Notes: generated from the letters alone by a model not told the origin. 64,000 nt of DNA from Rachicladosporium sp. CCFEE 5018 (GCA_002077045.2 KZ111190.1:71596-135595), one strand, 5' to 3'. Positions 1 through 11,115 are shown, counted from the first letter of the stretch. Numbers and translations are program-made.

Positions 1-993
1 TCGGTCGTGCCAACACGTTCCGACTTGACTCTGGCGATCGCCAGGTCGCGCTCCTCCTGAGTGAGCCACTTTGCGGTCGCCGGCCGGTCAGTAAGGGTGA
101 AGAAACCGATGATCGCCAAGCCGCATGTAATGATGCCCTCGATCACGAAGATCATTCGCCAGCTGTGCAGCGATCCGACGCTTTCGAGCTTGAGAATGCC
201 AGAGGCAAGCAGTCCACCGAATGCACCTGCGAGCGGTGCCATGACGATGTACAGCGACAGGCGAAAAGCGAGCTCGCTTCGGCGGTACCATCGGGACAAA
301 TAGTATGCGATACCGGGGAGCATGCCAGCTTCGAAGATGCCCAGAATGAAACGCACACCGCACATCGCCGAGAAGTTGTGCACAAAGGCAGTTCCTAGGA
401 TATCGTTAGAGGGTCTGTGAAGATATGACCTATAAGGGGAGAGATCTGACCAAAGCTACAGATACCGAATAGCAATGTAGTACCTGGAATGAACCATCCA
501 GGTCCAATCTTCTTGCAGAGCATGTTTGCCGGGATCTCGAAGAGGATGTAGCTAATATAGAAGCACGAGAGAACAATGTTGTAGTCGTAGCCTTTCATGT
601 GAAGCTCCTTCTCGAGTCCGGCGAGCTTCGCATTGCCGATGTTGGCGCCTGGCGAACATGAGTATCTCGGCGGTAGGTCGAAGACGTATAGGCATTGTTA
701 CTTACGATCGATGAAGCAGAACAGGTACAGCAGTGCCACAGTCGGTACAATCATCAAATCGATCTTCAGCCGGAGCTTGCGCTCAGCGACTGGGTCGAAG
801 TGGACGAGCGCATTTCCATATCTTCGATGCAGTCAGCACATTGCTAGACCAATTGGCCACCAGCTGCGATTTCGACATACCTATCAGTGGCAGCGTGGCC
901 ACGCTCCGCAGCCTCGTGCGCAGTCTCTTCGATTCCACTGACATGGTGCTTTTCATTAGGTACGCGATGCGTCGACGAATCCGGCGAAGCCAT
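1..993 (-). CDS. MFS anion:cation symporter (nicotinate/allantoate permease type), 3' end off window
   Basis: Membrane transporter of the anion:cation symporter branch of the major facilitator family (TNA1/DAL5-like), expected at the plasma membrane; the substrate cannot be told from sequence. The ATG at 993 starts a hydrophilic N terminus. Exon 1 is 881-993, intron 822-880, exon 2 706-821, intron 649-705, then an exon beginning with ANIGNAK. Exon 2 carries the first membrane helix ending FCFIDR, and the next exon has GYDYNIVLSCFYISYI and IPANMLCKK, all typical of the family. A further intron lies near 400-465. The reading frame runs off the left edge; the missing C-terminal half can be seen in the duplicate at 41011-42865. 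No premature stop is visible in the part present. Confidence 0.88.
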
Positions 994-1779
994 GATTTAT
1001 CCGATGGACGTGAGTGTGTATTCGCGAAGTCGGTATGTACAATAGGCTGTCCAGATTTTATCGTCGTACAACCCCTGACAATCCTCTATCTCGTATCACG
1101 CTTTGACTCTCGGTCGTACTGTCCCGCGTGGATCAGTGTTGCTTGGCTCAACACTCGATCAACATCTCCAAAGTGCGCAAACAAACACCAACTTGGCTGC
1201 TTCTCACGCGACAGCGCACAACCAATCTTATGCTCTCACAGCCCACACCACACAACCAACTCCCGGCCTCGACTCCCCCGGACGAACCCCGCCGCCACAT
1301 GGTACACAACGCAGAGCTTACCGTCGCGTGGTGTGGGCTGCCGCGCCTTGGCTATGCTTGGCTGTGGAGTCCAGACTTCAGCATTAGGCGAAGTAGCACC
1401 AGGCAAGCCAGGGCGGTAACAAGCCGCACGAGGGCAAGCAAAGGCCGAAGTCGTGTGTATACATGGGCAATGTGGGCGCCGCGATGTACCGATTGGACTG
1501 GCTGCGTCGTTCGGGATGTGGTGTGGGAGGTGAAGCACGATGTACTTGACAGATCCGATCGACTGGATTCCGAGTCCCGGCGTTGGCTGCCGAACGTGAG
1601 GCTCATCATTAGGGCTCAATGACATGTCACTGGCGGAAAGGGACCGCGATGGGAAGACCGTCACCTACACGATATGTGACATCGACGTTGGTAGTACAAA
1701 TGTGATCAACTTGCTATGCTCGTAATGCTTCCCGTTCCGCTATGCACAAGGACATGTATGTACTCCCGAAAATGCTCCA
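994..1779. other. Intergenic: MFS upstream region and ERO1 downstream region
   Basis: 786 bases between the MFS start and the ERO1 stop, both genes on the minus strand. It should hold the MFS promoter. The plus-strand open frames here shift relative to the duplicate (42866-43644), so I see no gene. Confidence 0.7.
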
Positions 1780-3657
1780 TTACAGCTCTCTTCTCTCTGG
1801 GAAGAGGTCCTTCTCAGTCGGGAATTGCAGATCAAATACCCTCTCCGGCACAGGCTGGCCGAGCCAGAACGCCAGAAGCCTCCAGACCTCGATGAACGCG
1901 ATCTCGGCCAATCTTTTCGGCAGCGTCACCCAAGACTTGAGCACGAAGATCATGGCGAGATACACTGTACTGAGCTCCTGCTTGAGGACTGACATGACAG
2001 TCTCCTCCTCATCCTGATGTCGTCGCTCCTCAAAAGTCTCGAAGTCATCCAGATCATCCAGATCGGGCAATGCACTCGAAGACTCCGAAGGCGAGCTGAC
2101 CGGCGCAGCCGAAGACGCGGGCGCCTCAACACCAGTTGTCTCAGCCTCGACAGCTGCTCGGAAGTACTCCAGCGCCTTGAGCGCAGAGCTGGTCTTGTCC
2201 AGCGTGTTGATCAACGCGACTAGCTCAGTGCGTCTAAGCAGTGGCTTCTCTTGTCCCACGTCGCCGTGCCCGAACTCGAACAGCACCTTCAACGCAGTGC
2301 CAAATCCATTGGTTTGCAGTTTACCCCAAAGACGACACTTGTCGCAGCCTACGCAGTCCATAATGCGACTGACGTTCCTGAAGCGATTGCGAAAGTCTTC
2401 TTTCAACTCCACACCAGTCAAGGTGTGGTCAGTAAACATGACACTCTCATCGAAGATCTTCGGTCCAGCCGGTATAGCGTCCGCGAGCACGGTGATCATC
2501 TTCTTCGTCCTCGCATCTTGCACAGTGTCGCCGGTGCAGAACGTGTAATCCTGCACGTAATCGCGAAGCTTGCCCACTGCTCGCAACAGAAAAGCGTAGT
2601 TGAAGTACAGATTCGAGATTCGCTCTGGCTTACTGTGCAGTCGGTCTTTATAGCATTTCAGATTCGGACCCCACTCGCCAGTGGTCTGGTTGAGGTAGTC
2701 GTAGCAAAGATGCGTGGAGATGGAAGTGTGCATGCCGGAGATCACGCGATGGAAGACTCGCTTCTCGAGGCACTCGTCTTCGAAGTCTGGCCCATCCTCT
2801 GCTGCGCCCGCAGACTGAGCCTGTTGTCGATCATGTGCTTTCATGACTTGCTTAAAGTCCATTGCCGCCTGCGCCTGGTTCTGCGAGAAGGGCGAGAAGG
2901 GGTCCGAATTGGGAGGGCTGGCGCTTTGGCTCTTGATGGCTCCAGGCTTCGAAAAGCAGTTCTCCCGGTATATCGCATCCCACACCTGGTGTGCGCCTTC
3001 TCCAGAGTACCCAGTGAACCTCTCTGGGTTGTCGTTCAGACTGACATAGTCGCCCTTGGTGCCAGCGCCCTCGTCTTCGGGCACGCAATAATCCCTCTCG
3101 TCGCACTCATCATCATACTCTACTACGCAGCTTTCGCCCACACCATCGCCCAGCTCGCCCTGTAAGGGTCTCTGTAGTTCTCGTTGCTCCTTTCTAGGTG
3201 GATGCTTCGCCTTCGGGCCCTCCAATCGACTAAGCTCCTCCGCCTTCCAGATATCTGGTATGTCTCCCTCGTTCTCAATCGTGGTTACTGCACATGCTAT
3301 GTTCCCACATAGCCCGTTCTCATCGCTCCAAAACGGGCATTGTTTATCGTACAGATTCAGTCGGTAGTAGGAGAAGAAGTCGGTGTTGTTTGCTAGACTC
3401 CGGACATAAGGATGAAGTCGTGTGTTCAGCTGATCGAGATCGGCGTAGGAGGCACATGCGTCTGAGACTTTGGCCTGGGGTTCGAACTGGAAGGATATGA
3501 GATGTGTTCGCGTTTTGCAAGCAAGAGAGGTAGGACTTACAGCGCAGACATCTGGACTTGCTTGCGAAGGTGTTGCAGCAGCCGCGCGGACCAAGCAGTG
3601 GTCGCTGAAGAGGGCGAACACCGCGAGATAGAAAGCGCGGGACGTAGAAGACTTCAT
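1780..3657 (-). CDS. ERO1: Endoplasmic reticulum oxidoreductin 1
   Basis: Flavin-dependent thiol oxidase of the ER lumen that reoxidises protein disulfide isomerase and drives disulfide formation. The ATG at 3657 begins a hydrophobic signal peptide. The family's cysteine pairs are visible: shuttle pair CGNIAC (C-x4-C) and the active-site motif CVGCDKC before RLWGKLQ. The 625-codon open frame most likely reads through an intron at 3487-3540 (GTAAGT...TTCCAG). It is 54 nt, a multiple of three without a stop, and splits the expected DVCA...FEPQAK junction; splicing gives 607 residues. The acidic/serine-rich segment (DLDDLDDFETFEE) and the last hydrophobic stretch near the C terminus could anchor it to the membrane. 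The duplicate is at 43645-45522. Confidence 0.95.
   Translation of the reverse strand: MKSSTSRAFYLAVFALFSDHCLVRAAAATPSQASPDVCAVSPTSLACKTRTHLISFQFEPQAKVSDACASYADLDQLNTRLHPYVRSLANNTDFFSYYRLNLYDKQCPFWSDENGLCGNIACAVTTIENEGDIPDIWKAEELSRLEGPKAKHPPRKEQRELQRPLQGELGDGVGESCVVEYDDECDERDYCVPEDEGAGTKGDYVSLNDNPERFTGYSGEGAHQVWDAIYRENCFSKPGAIKSQSASPPNSDPFSPFSQNQAQAAMDFKQVMKAHDRQQAQSAGAAEDGPDFEDECLEKRVFHRVISGMHTSISTHLCYDYLNQTTGEWGPNLKCYKDRLHSKPERISNLYFNYAFLLRAVGKLRDYVQDYTFCTGDTVQDARTKKMITVLADAIPAGPKIFDESVMFTDHTLTGVELKEDFRNRFRNVSRIMDCVGCDKCRLWGKLQTNGFGTALKVLFEFGHGDVGQEKPLLRRTELVALINTLDKTSSALKALEYFRAAVEAETTGVEAPASSAAPVSSPSESSSALPDLDDLDDFETFEERRHQDEEETVMSVLKQELSTVYLAMIFVLKSWVTLPKRLAEIAFIEVWRLLAFWLGQPVPERVFDLQFPTEKDLFPERREL
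3487..3540 (-). other. Probable in-frame 54-nt intron in ERO1 (copy 1)
   Basis: Donor GTAAGT and acceptor CCAG on the minus strand. The length is divisible by three with no stop codon, so an ORF caller would translate it as 18 extra residues (VSPTSLACK...). The equivalent intron is present in copy 2. Confidence 0.75.
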
Positions 3658-4905
3658 CTCAGTCCAGTGCTCAACTGTGCAAGTCCAGAGTCAGCACTGC
3701 TGCAGAGGAATCGCGTTATACACATTTGCTTACAAGGAGAAACCGAGCAGTCACTGCCGTCGACGTCACGTTTCAATGGCTATTCAGGCTCCGTTGCGGA
3801 TGTGGTCAAGTGTCCGGAAGAAGAGGAAACAAAGGAAGGATCCGTGAGGATTAGTAAGTAACGAGCGATCCAGTCTCTAGAGGCTCATGTATGTACAGAC
3901 ATATAGGAGAAGAGTAGACGGTGGGAAGGCAGTTTTACATCGTTGGCAGGCTGATTACAGATCGCGCTCGTCAGACGTTGAATGTTCCGTGATCCGTCGC
4001 GATCATGAAAGGTGGCTTTGACGATGCAGGAACGTGGCACTGTGGCGTAGAACGCACGACCCGACCCGCCGACTTCTTTCCGAATTCGACTTCTTCGACG
4101 AAGGCTCCGAACATGTGCGAGGGTCAATCGTCTGCACATATGAGTACGAGACTTGTCAAGACATGAAGCGACAAACCTGTGGAAAGCGCAGATAGCTGGC
4201 TCGCAGCATCATGGCCACTGTGAACATCGGGAATTTCTACGTGTCAGCCTTCACTTAGGATTGCTACGTTTTCTCGGCTCTGGACGACTTGCTGGGGCGA
4301 TAGCATGTCTGCCCTCACGATGCCTTGAAACTACGGCTACCCCATAGACCATAGGGGTACGCCCACCAACACTCTGGGTTGGAGTCTCTGGAGCAACTCT
4401 TTACTCAGGTCAGTTTCCCTCCTCCTCTTCCAGCGCAGCACCAGCACCAGCAGCACAACAATGATGAGATTCCATCACCCATACAGCCTTAGGAAGAGCC
4501 GTATGAACCACGATGCATCGACAAATGCCCAATCGTAATGTTTAGAAAAGGGAGTCTGAAATCTCAGCCGCTATCCACTGATATCACGAAACAACAAGAC
4601 CTGGTACAGGACGCTGACTCTGATCTTGTAGGCAACGATGACTGGAATGCGCATTCCGTACTGGGCTCAAGGCTGAGGGTCATGCAGGTGAGCAGCCGTA
4701 GGGGTAGTGTAGTGAAAAGGATATTGCTCATGCCCACCGTGGCAAGTGCAGACAACGGCGAATCACGATTTGGGAAACAAGACCTGTAGAGCCAATGTAC
4801 CCTTGTCCTATCTTACTCCAATCGAATCACACGAAATCACAAGAAGTACATCGCTTTCGCTGCGTCTCAATCGTCATCAAAGTGCCTCCCTTTCAACCCA
4901 TCCCC
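3658..4905. other. Intergenic: ERO1 promoter side, including a block unrelated to copy 2
   Basis: 1.25 kb between the ERO1 start and the RING E3 stop. 3658-4097 and about 4430-4905 align well with copy 2, but about 4098-4400 has no similarity to the corresponding 45962-46265. The plus-strand frame starting at 4538 is broken in the duplicate by a 5-nt deletion, so it is not treated as a gene. Confidence 0.7.
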
Positions 4906-6177
4906 TCACCGCTGCGCCGTCCTAGCAGCCTCCAGCTCCCCCGGCGTCCTGTTAACCCCCTGCGGCGCTCCAACCTGTGCCTGCGTCCCTCGTCGTCCAA
5001 ACACGCCAGGTAACCTCACAGTCGGCAGCCGCTCTCTCCAACCAGCACCCTGCCTCGTCGGCTCTCCCTCCATCGGTTCTTCCCTCCGCACAGCGAATGG
5101 GCTTGGCCGATCCCGCCCGGCGAAACCCATAGGCCCCATGACGAACATCCTCGGCCGGAACGGCATCGCGCCACGTCCACCCATCCATACGCCTTGCGGC
5201 TGCGCTGGCATACCCAGCAGTGCTGCGGCTCTCGCTTCCTCTGCATCAGAGCGAGGTTTCGGCACGTAGTAGTCTGCTTTACACAGCGGGCAGCACGCCC
5301 GTCGGGAAGTGAGCCAAGGGTCTACACAAGCAGCGTGGAAGGCGTGGCCGCAGGTCAGTCCACGGACGTCGTCTGTATCTTCGAGTGTGTCGAGGCAGAT
5401 TGCGCAGCAGTCGCCAGGAGTGGCGAGCAGTTCCGGCGCAGTGGCAGCCGTGGCTATTGGGTCGTCTTCGTCTTCCTCGAGATCGTCGAGAGAGGTGCGG
5501 TGGGCAGGTGTCGTGGGAGCTACTGGGGTGGTGGTGTCGTGCGTCATCTGTTTCTCGGGTGTCGAAGGGCTCGCGGCAGCAGCGGAGGACTCTTCGCCGC
5601 CTGTTGTCTTTGCGAGTGCTGCTTCTCGTGCCATACTCAGTGCTGTAGTTGGGCGCGCAGTGTCTTCGCTTTGTCGCTCGTTGACGTTCGCAAGTGGACT
5701 GCTCGGCACGTCCTTGATGCTAGCAGGGCGGCTCAATGAAGCAGTAACACCACCTGCAGCTGGCAGACCCTCAGCCTCTCGTGTAGATCGCCATGTCTTG
5801 TACTTTGTAAGTGGGAAGCGCTCGTTCACATCCTCCATCGACATGAGCTTCTTCTCCCGCCTCCTCCTGTGCGGCCGCGGCATTTGCGATAGATCGATTG
5901 GCTCACCATTCGCGCCCATCGCTCGCATCTGTCGGTTGCGCTGGTTGTATCGGAAGCAGTACTTGACGCCGACAATGATCCTGGAGTGAATTGTCAGTTA
6001 TGGTCGCATCCATACTCGTACCCACAACCGAACCTACCATAAGTTCGTGAAGACCACGCCGAATCCCAGTGCCACAAAGAACAGCAATGGAGAGCTCGTC
6101 GGCCCTCCACCACCAGGCTGTCCAGTCTGCGTTGGCGATGTAATCGGCGCACTCGCCGTAGAGGTCGTGGACGACAT
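4906..6177 (-). CDS. Membrane-anchored RING-H2 E3 ubiquitin ligase
   Basis: Probable ubiquitin ligase on an internal membrane. Exon 1 (6038-6177) encodes a short S/T/P/G-rich N terminus and one transmembrane helix (LLFFVALGFGVVFTNLW). Intron 5981-6037 (GTAGGT...CCAG) joins exon 2 (4906-5980), giving 404 residues. A basic stretch (PRPHRRRREKK) follows the helix, then a disordered, acidic middle. A RING-H2 finger comes next: CAICLDTLEDTDDV, CGHAFHAACVDPWL, CCPLC. The tail is proline- and arginine-rich. The first ATG of the long exon (5928) is internal, because the upstream exon supplies the membrane helix. It resembles the fungal single-helix RING-H2 proteins; the substrate is unknown. The duplicate is at 46763-48034. 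Confidence 0.9.
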
Positions 6178-7316
6178 CTTGCCTCTATGTGCTCTTGCTT
6201 ATCGCTAGGGATCGCAAGTGTATTCAACCGTCCTGAGCGACCGCCCTGGTAATGAGATGTTTCCTTCAATCAAAGCTATCGTCCTGAATGACCAGTGCGC
6301 AGTGAATGCTGTCGTTGATCCGCTGCTGACACGGCCTCCAGAATGCGATTGCGAAGTGATGCGGCGTATAGCGACGGTCCTGTATGCTCGAAGTCCAAAG
6401 TCGAGTATCAGATGCGCAGTCGTCTCGATCCTCCAAGTGACGATATGTTGTTTATGACGCCGAGTCCTGCCTCGTGGCAAACACCACTCCTCCCGCTCCT
6501 GGACTCTGTCGTCGAGGTGTAGATGGTATGTCGATCTCGCGGCGCAGTGCAGCTCCGGTCCCGGCGTGTCGTGTGTTGATCTCTCGCCTCTAGTTCACTA
6601 CAATGTCCTCAATGCTGTCCTTCACGTCCAAAACAATACCAAACGACGGTCTTTCACCTCCCAAGACCTCAGCAGTGGCAAAGGTGTCCGCTTACCGGCA
6701 CAATCGAAGGTGTAGTGATCGAGTGCTTGTCCACGGGACTGGCTGCCACCGGGACCAATAACCTTGGCACGATTGATCGGCGCTAACTATCTCGAGACTG
6801 GTGCAAAAATCAAGACTCGCGGCGGGTGGGGTCGACCACATCATGGGTGTCTGTCTAGCACGAGCTCGAGCAGGTATTTGCATGCACGTTGGACTGAGGC
6901 AGAAGGAAGATCTGGAGATGTCACCGCGGAGAGATGTGAAGCGATGGAATTGTCATTGTACCCTTGCGGATGCAGCCGGAGAGACATAAGACTATCAAAA
7001 CAGGGTCACATTCTTACAGTAGACTAATACTGCAACCGCGTATCTTACTTACTATCGCGTATAGAAACACAAGGCTATTGAGTTGTTGTATACGAATTTT
7101 TACTTACACGTCAACAAGCGAGGGCCATGACCGTCATGGTGTCGCCGTCGGATTAGTGGCCGCATTTGTGTTGAAGTCGAGGAATAAGAGCTACGTGACT
7201 CGCGTCCTATCCGTACTGTGCGTCGTAATATACGCTTTCGCAGTCCCTCAGTCAGAACAACAACTGTAAGCATCCAAACACTGACCATTTGTAGCAGCAC
7301 ATTTCCTCCATGCAGC
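6178..7316. other. Intergenic: divergent promoter region of the RING E3 and CaCA genes
   Basis: 1.1 kb between two divergently transcribed genes, so it should contain both promoters. Small ORFs here do not stay in frame in copy 2. Copy 1 has an extra stretch of about 30 nt near 7125-7160 that copy 2 lacks. No RNA gene is recognised. Confidence 0.65.
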
Positions 7317-8570
7317 ATGCCGGATGGGGAAGTCGTCGCCTTCAGCGCTGCATCCTTTGTTTGTGCACTCTTTGTGCTTGAATTCGGCGCCGACAAATTC
7401 ATCGACCATACCGCCATTGTTGCACGGCGTACTGGAGTCTCCCAAACCATCATCGCTCTACTCACTGCAGGCGCGGAGTGGGAAGAGGTGAAAACGGAGT
7501 CTTGGTCGTTATGAAGAAGCCTACGTTAACTTACGACGTAGTTAGCTGTCGTGGTCTTCTCAATCGCTCATCACCGCCCATCTCTCGCCCTTGGCAATGT
7601 TGTCGGTTCGGCAATCTCCAATATCCTCGGCGCTTTCTCGCTCGGCCTGCTCTTCCACAAAGATGATACGGCTGTATTCGACCGCAGTTCGAGGCTGTAT
7701 TCCCTGCTGCTCGTAGCCATAACCAGCCTGGCAGCTGTGCTTTTGAGCTTCGGGCGCCCTACGGCGTGGAAAGCCTTCGGTGGCATCTCTGTTTGCCTTT
7801 TTGTTATCTACGTCTGCTCTATTGCCTGGGCGATCAGCAAAGGGCGTATCGCGGCGCCAGAGCTATCCGACAGCAATGACAGCGATTCTGAAGTAGATGA
7901 CGCGCAAGGAAACCCTCCTGAAAGGGCGAGTGTTGCTTCGCGCCAGCAAGGAGACACAAGTGTCGAACATTTGCGGGAACCGTTGCTAGGCAATTGGAAC
8001 GCCCAGAACACAACCAGGCCTGTGTTTGCTCGATCATCTCGTGAAGAGACGTTCTCTCCAGGCTCTCCTGCAACCGAGCTCCCTGGCAGTCCTGCGCAAA
8101 GACCATCACAGCATAGCCTTACATATCATGTTGGGCTCCTTCTCGTCGGGTTCATTGCACTCCTCGTTAGCGCATATGTTCTGTCACAAGCAGCATCGAC
8201 GCTGGCCACCGAATTTGCGATATCAGATGTCCTCTTTGGCATTATCATACTGTCCATTGCAACCACCATACCCGAGAAATTCATCGCCGCAGTCAGTGGT
8301 TCCAGGGGCCACATGGGAATCATGGTTGCCAACACCGTGGGTAGTAACATCTTCCTGCTAACGTTGTGCATGGGAATAATATTCATGACCACGGACGGAG
8401 AAATGATTGAAGATTCTATCAATCTCTCTGAGATCGGCGTCATGCTTGGGTCTACAGTATGGATGACATTCAGCATATGGTACGGAGCGAGAAGGGCGCG
8501 GTATACCGGGGCTGCTATGCTGGCAGCCTACATTGTCTTCATCGTTTTGGAATTTACCTTATTGCGATAA
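7317..8570 (+). CDS. Ca2+/cation exchanger, CaCA family
   Basis: Integral membrane cation/Ca2+ antiporter with two Na_Ca_ex repeats. Exon 1 (7317-7487) starts MPDGE and contains the first alpha repeat (FIDHTAIVARRTGVSQ, ending LLTAGAEWEE). Intron 7488-7541 is 54 nt with donor GTGAAA. Exon 2 continues LAVVVFSIAHHRP and GNVVGSAISN. A central hydrophilic loop rich in acidic and serine residues (SDSNDSDSEVDD) separates a second set of helices with the second repeat (ATTIPEKFIAA, GNTVGSNIF-like VANTVGSNIF). The total is 399 residues, and the last helix ends in EFTLLR. In-frame ATGs further upstream (7218) sit in sequence that differs between the copies, so 7317 was chosen. The organelle is not evident; vacuolar or Golgi is usual for the family. 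The duplicate at 49156 has a frameshifted end. Confidence 0.88.
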
Positions 8571-8857
8571 GAATAGTCTTGAGCAATCTCTGTGGCCTCT
8601 TTAAGATGCGTCAGTCCAGAGTCACTTTGTTTACACTTGGGTTCACTTGACTATGGATTGTTGAAACGGCGCTTGAGAAGCATTTAGGACATTGATAGTG
8701 AGATGGAAATGCAAAGGTGTCTCGTCGCACCGGGCGTCTCTCCACAGCGGGGCGGACCATAGATAATAAGATGGTATCTTGATCGTCTATGGAGCAGCTA
8801 CGTGTAGCCTGTCTATGCCAATGTCTTTCCTCAACGCCAATCAATGCACTCTAGTGG

Positions 8858-9982
8858 CTACCGAAAGCCAGCCTTGCGACCAGGTCTCTCCTCTTCGTCG
8901 TCAGTTCCTCCGTCGCCAACATCGAACACATCCCTCTCCGCGGCATCCTCATCGTCCGTAAACTCATCTCGATACCCGTCCTCCGCATCCTCATCAGCAT
9001 AAGCAGTATGCAACGACATATCGTCATCCCCTTGCCGAAAGCCAGATCGCACACCTCCCTCATCTCCCGACCGTCTCCCCGCTTCTCCTCCAGCAGCGCC
9101 CTCTTCTTCCCTCTCCAGCTCCTCAGCCCTAGCCTTCGTTCTCGTCCAAATGAACCATCCAGTCGCGATCCCCGCAGCCATGCCGAGCAGAATACTAGCA
9201 TAGCTTACAGCCTTGGTCTTCGCGTCCATCTTCGTCTCTGCCAGCTGCCCAATCTGCCGTCCAATGAACACATGCAGGAGCAGCTTCGGCGTGACTGCTG
9301 CCGTTGCCAATGCGAAGTTATACCATGTCACTGTGGGTATGGTGCTGATTGCACCATTGCTGAGACTGTAGGGTAGTGGGCACAGTCGGATCATCATGAG
9401 CAGCTTCAGACCATCGTGTTTCAATACCAAGCTCAGCGCGGCGAACTGCTTGTTCTTATCCGTCATTCGACCCACGAAGCTCTTGAGCAGTGTCCGGCTG
9501 ACGATGAAGCTGAGCGTGCTCCCCAGTACCGTGGCCGTGCTGACAATGAACCACCCATGCATGCCGTACACAAATCCCGCAAGCGTAACGCAAGTCGAGT
9601 ACCCTATCATCGGTGGGAAGGAGACCAGTATAGTCATGAACCACAGTATCAACCATCCTCCTGGGAGTGCGCGCCAACTCACAGCCACGGGCTTCAGACG
9701 TGCGAAGACCTTCTCATGGTAGATGAACGTCAGGACCAGGCCGACTATGAGCGCAACGTTCAGGGCTACGAGGGCAGCTTGTTGGAGGGGTGGAAGGCGT
9801 AGGAAGGCGCGGAGAAATCGGTCGTTGTAGGCTTGTATCGTGTCAAGTGTGCCTTTCCGGCGAGGGGAGGCATTCGGACGTCGGCGGGTGAATGAGGAAG
9901 TTGAGCGGCTGAGAGGTTCGTCTTCGATATCTTGGTCGGTCGGAAGGGCAAGGGAGCGCGGGTTGGGGGTGTAGTCTGGCAT
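8858..9982 (-). CDS. TVP38: TVP38/VTT-domain Golgi membrane protein
   Basis: 374-residue membrane protein of the SNARE-associated Golgi (VTT/DedA-like) family, in yeast a Tlg2-vesicle component. The first 60 residues are hydrophilic (RRRPNASPRRKG). Several helices follow: QQAALVALNVALIVG, ILWFMTILVSFPPMIGYS, and the conserved block GFVYGMHGWF...LGSTLSFIVSRTLL. MIRLCPLPYSLSNGAIS and the re-entrant/helix region TWYNFALATAAVTPKLLLHVFIG come next, then a last helix near residues 265-285. The C-terminal tail is strongly acidic (DEDAEDGYRDEFTDDEDAAE). It is a single exon. The duplicate at 50698-51822 has the same length and is nearly identical in protein. Confidence 0.93.
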   Translation of the reverse strand: MPDYTPNPRSLALPTDQDIEDEPLSRSTSSFTRRRPNASPRRKGTLDTIQAYNDRFLRAFLRLPPLQQAALVALNVALIVGLVLTFIYHEKVFARLKPVAVSWRALPGGWLILWFMTILVSFPPMIGYSTCVTLAGFVYGMHGWFIVSTATVLGSTLSFIVSRTLLKSFVGRMTDKNKQFAALSLVLKHDGLKLLMMIRLCPLPYSLSNGAISTIPTVTWYNFALATAAVTPKLLLHVFIGRQIGQLAETKMDAKTKAVSYASILLGMAAGIATGWFIWTRTKARAEELEREEEGAAGGEAGRRSGDEGGVRSGFRQGDDDMSLHTAYADEDAEDGYRDEFTDDEDAAERDVFDVGDGGTDDEEERPGRKAGFR

Positions 9983-10359
9983 CGTTGGCGACTGTTGAGG
10001 AGATACCGAGAGTCGGCCGCGATTGATGCGACAAAGAATTGTTCAGGTGAAGGAAATGCGGAGACGAAGGCTAGGCCTGGTGCCTGATTGAGGTTGAGGC
10101 TAAGGATGCATTGGCGCTGTGCCTCGAGTAATCGCGAGGCCAGGCGTTCGAATGCGCGAAGGAGCTGATGCCGCGCGCTTCAAGCGATGATGTAACTTGC
10201 CCCGGCTGTGCCTGCCTTTGTTTGCTCGGCAGACGGAGCCCGGCGCGGCGTTTCGCCGAGAGATGTCAGAAAGTCTGTCTTGCGACTTCATCGAGGTCTG
10301 GACGAGTATCCATTACCACGCCCTGCTAGACATTCTTGTGCACGCCAGAGTTCTACAAG
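9983..10359. other. Divergent promoter region of TVP38 and mL53
   Basis: 377 bases between divergent starts. The TVP38-proximal part matches copy 2, but the last 75 or so bases before the mL53 ATG do not align with copy 2, so the two mL53 copies have different proximal promoters. Copy 2 also has an extra stretch of about 27 nt around 52020-52047. Confidence 0.6.
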
Positions 10360-10718
10360 ATGCTCACCAAATACCTCACCTCGATCTCCACATCCTTCTC
10401 GCCCTTCTCGCCCAAGTCCGGCAAGACTGCGCGCAACTTCCTCGCCCTCCTCCCGCCCAATGCCCGGAGTACAATGAGCATAGATGTGAAGTTATTGAAC
10501 CGAGATCAGGCACATATGCCTGCAGTATTGCAACTGAAGTTCAGTGAGTACGCTCTTGTGGCGTATAAACAACGCCAATCGGGTAGAAGCTGACTTCCAA
10601 TGCAGAGGACGGCAAGGAGATGGCGCTCGATCTGGAGAAAATGAAGATCCGAGATATCCAGGCGGAGGTCGACAGACATTCCCGAGTCTTGAAGAGAGGA
10701 GAGGAGCTCAATGGATGA
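10360..10718 (+). CDS. MRPL44: Mitochondrial large-subunit ribosomal protein mL53 (yeast MRPL44 type)
   Basis: Small mitochondrial ribosomal protein of 98 residues. The ATG at 10360 gives MLTKYLTSISTSF, followed by SPKSGKTARNFLALLPPNAR and MSIDVKLL, which match the fungal mL53 pattern. Exon 1 is 10360-10543, intron 10544-10605 (GTGAGT...GCAG, 62 nt), exon 2 10606-10718, which encodes KDGKEMALDLEKMKIRDI and ends GEELNG. An ATG 24 nt upstream in the same frame is not conserved in copy 2, so the later start is preferred. The duplicate is at 52229-52576. Confidence 0.9.
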
Positions 10719-11115
10719 AGACGTTACTCGGCTCTCTGGGGTAATCAATGATGATGGAGAGGTCCGCAACGCGTGGCGCTCAGGAAGAGGAGATATTGCT
10801 CACGGCGAACAGCTAGGGCAAGCCGAGCGTGAAAGGAGGCGAGGGAGGGCAGCGAGAGGGCAGGGAGGGGCAGGGGGGCGGAGGGGCGGCTGAAGATGCC
10901 GGGCGAACGGCCGACGACGGAGGGAATGTTACTTTCAACGTGCGAGTCAATGCGTGTACCACGACATGGTGGGACACGACGGGCGCTGAGAGCGATTCTG
11001 AACAGGAGACGTCGGAGTGCCTCTGGGTGCTGGATCATGACCGGTGTGTACCAGCTAAAGTGGCGCGTATGTACATATGTCGACCGCGAGCGATGGCAAG
11101 CTCAACAACAATCGA
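10719..11115. other. Convergent intergenic region, unalignable between copies
   Basis: 397 bases between the mL53 and RTC4 stops. It is purine-rich on the plus strand (AGGGAGGGGCAGGGGGG near 10861-10880) and shows almost no similarity to the corresponding 52577-52914. No gene is seen. Confidence 0.6.

Noticed and set aside
2251..3165. 304-codon plus-strand frame opposite ERO1
   Set aside because: Shadow of the ERO1 coding sequence; no family resemblance, and the same artefact is present opposite copy 2.
4538..4789. Plus-strand ORF starting MFRKGSLKSQ
   Set aside because: The duplicate at 46400 changes frame after a 5-nt deletion, so the frame is not conserved.
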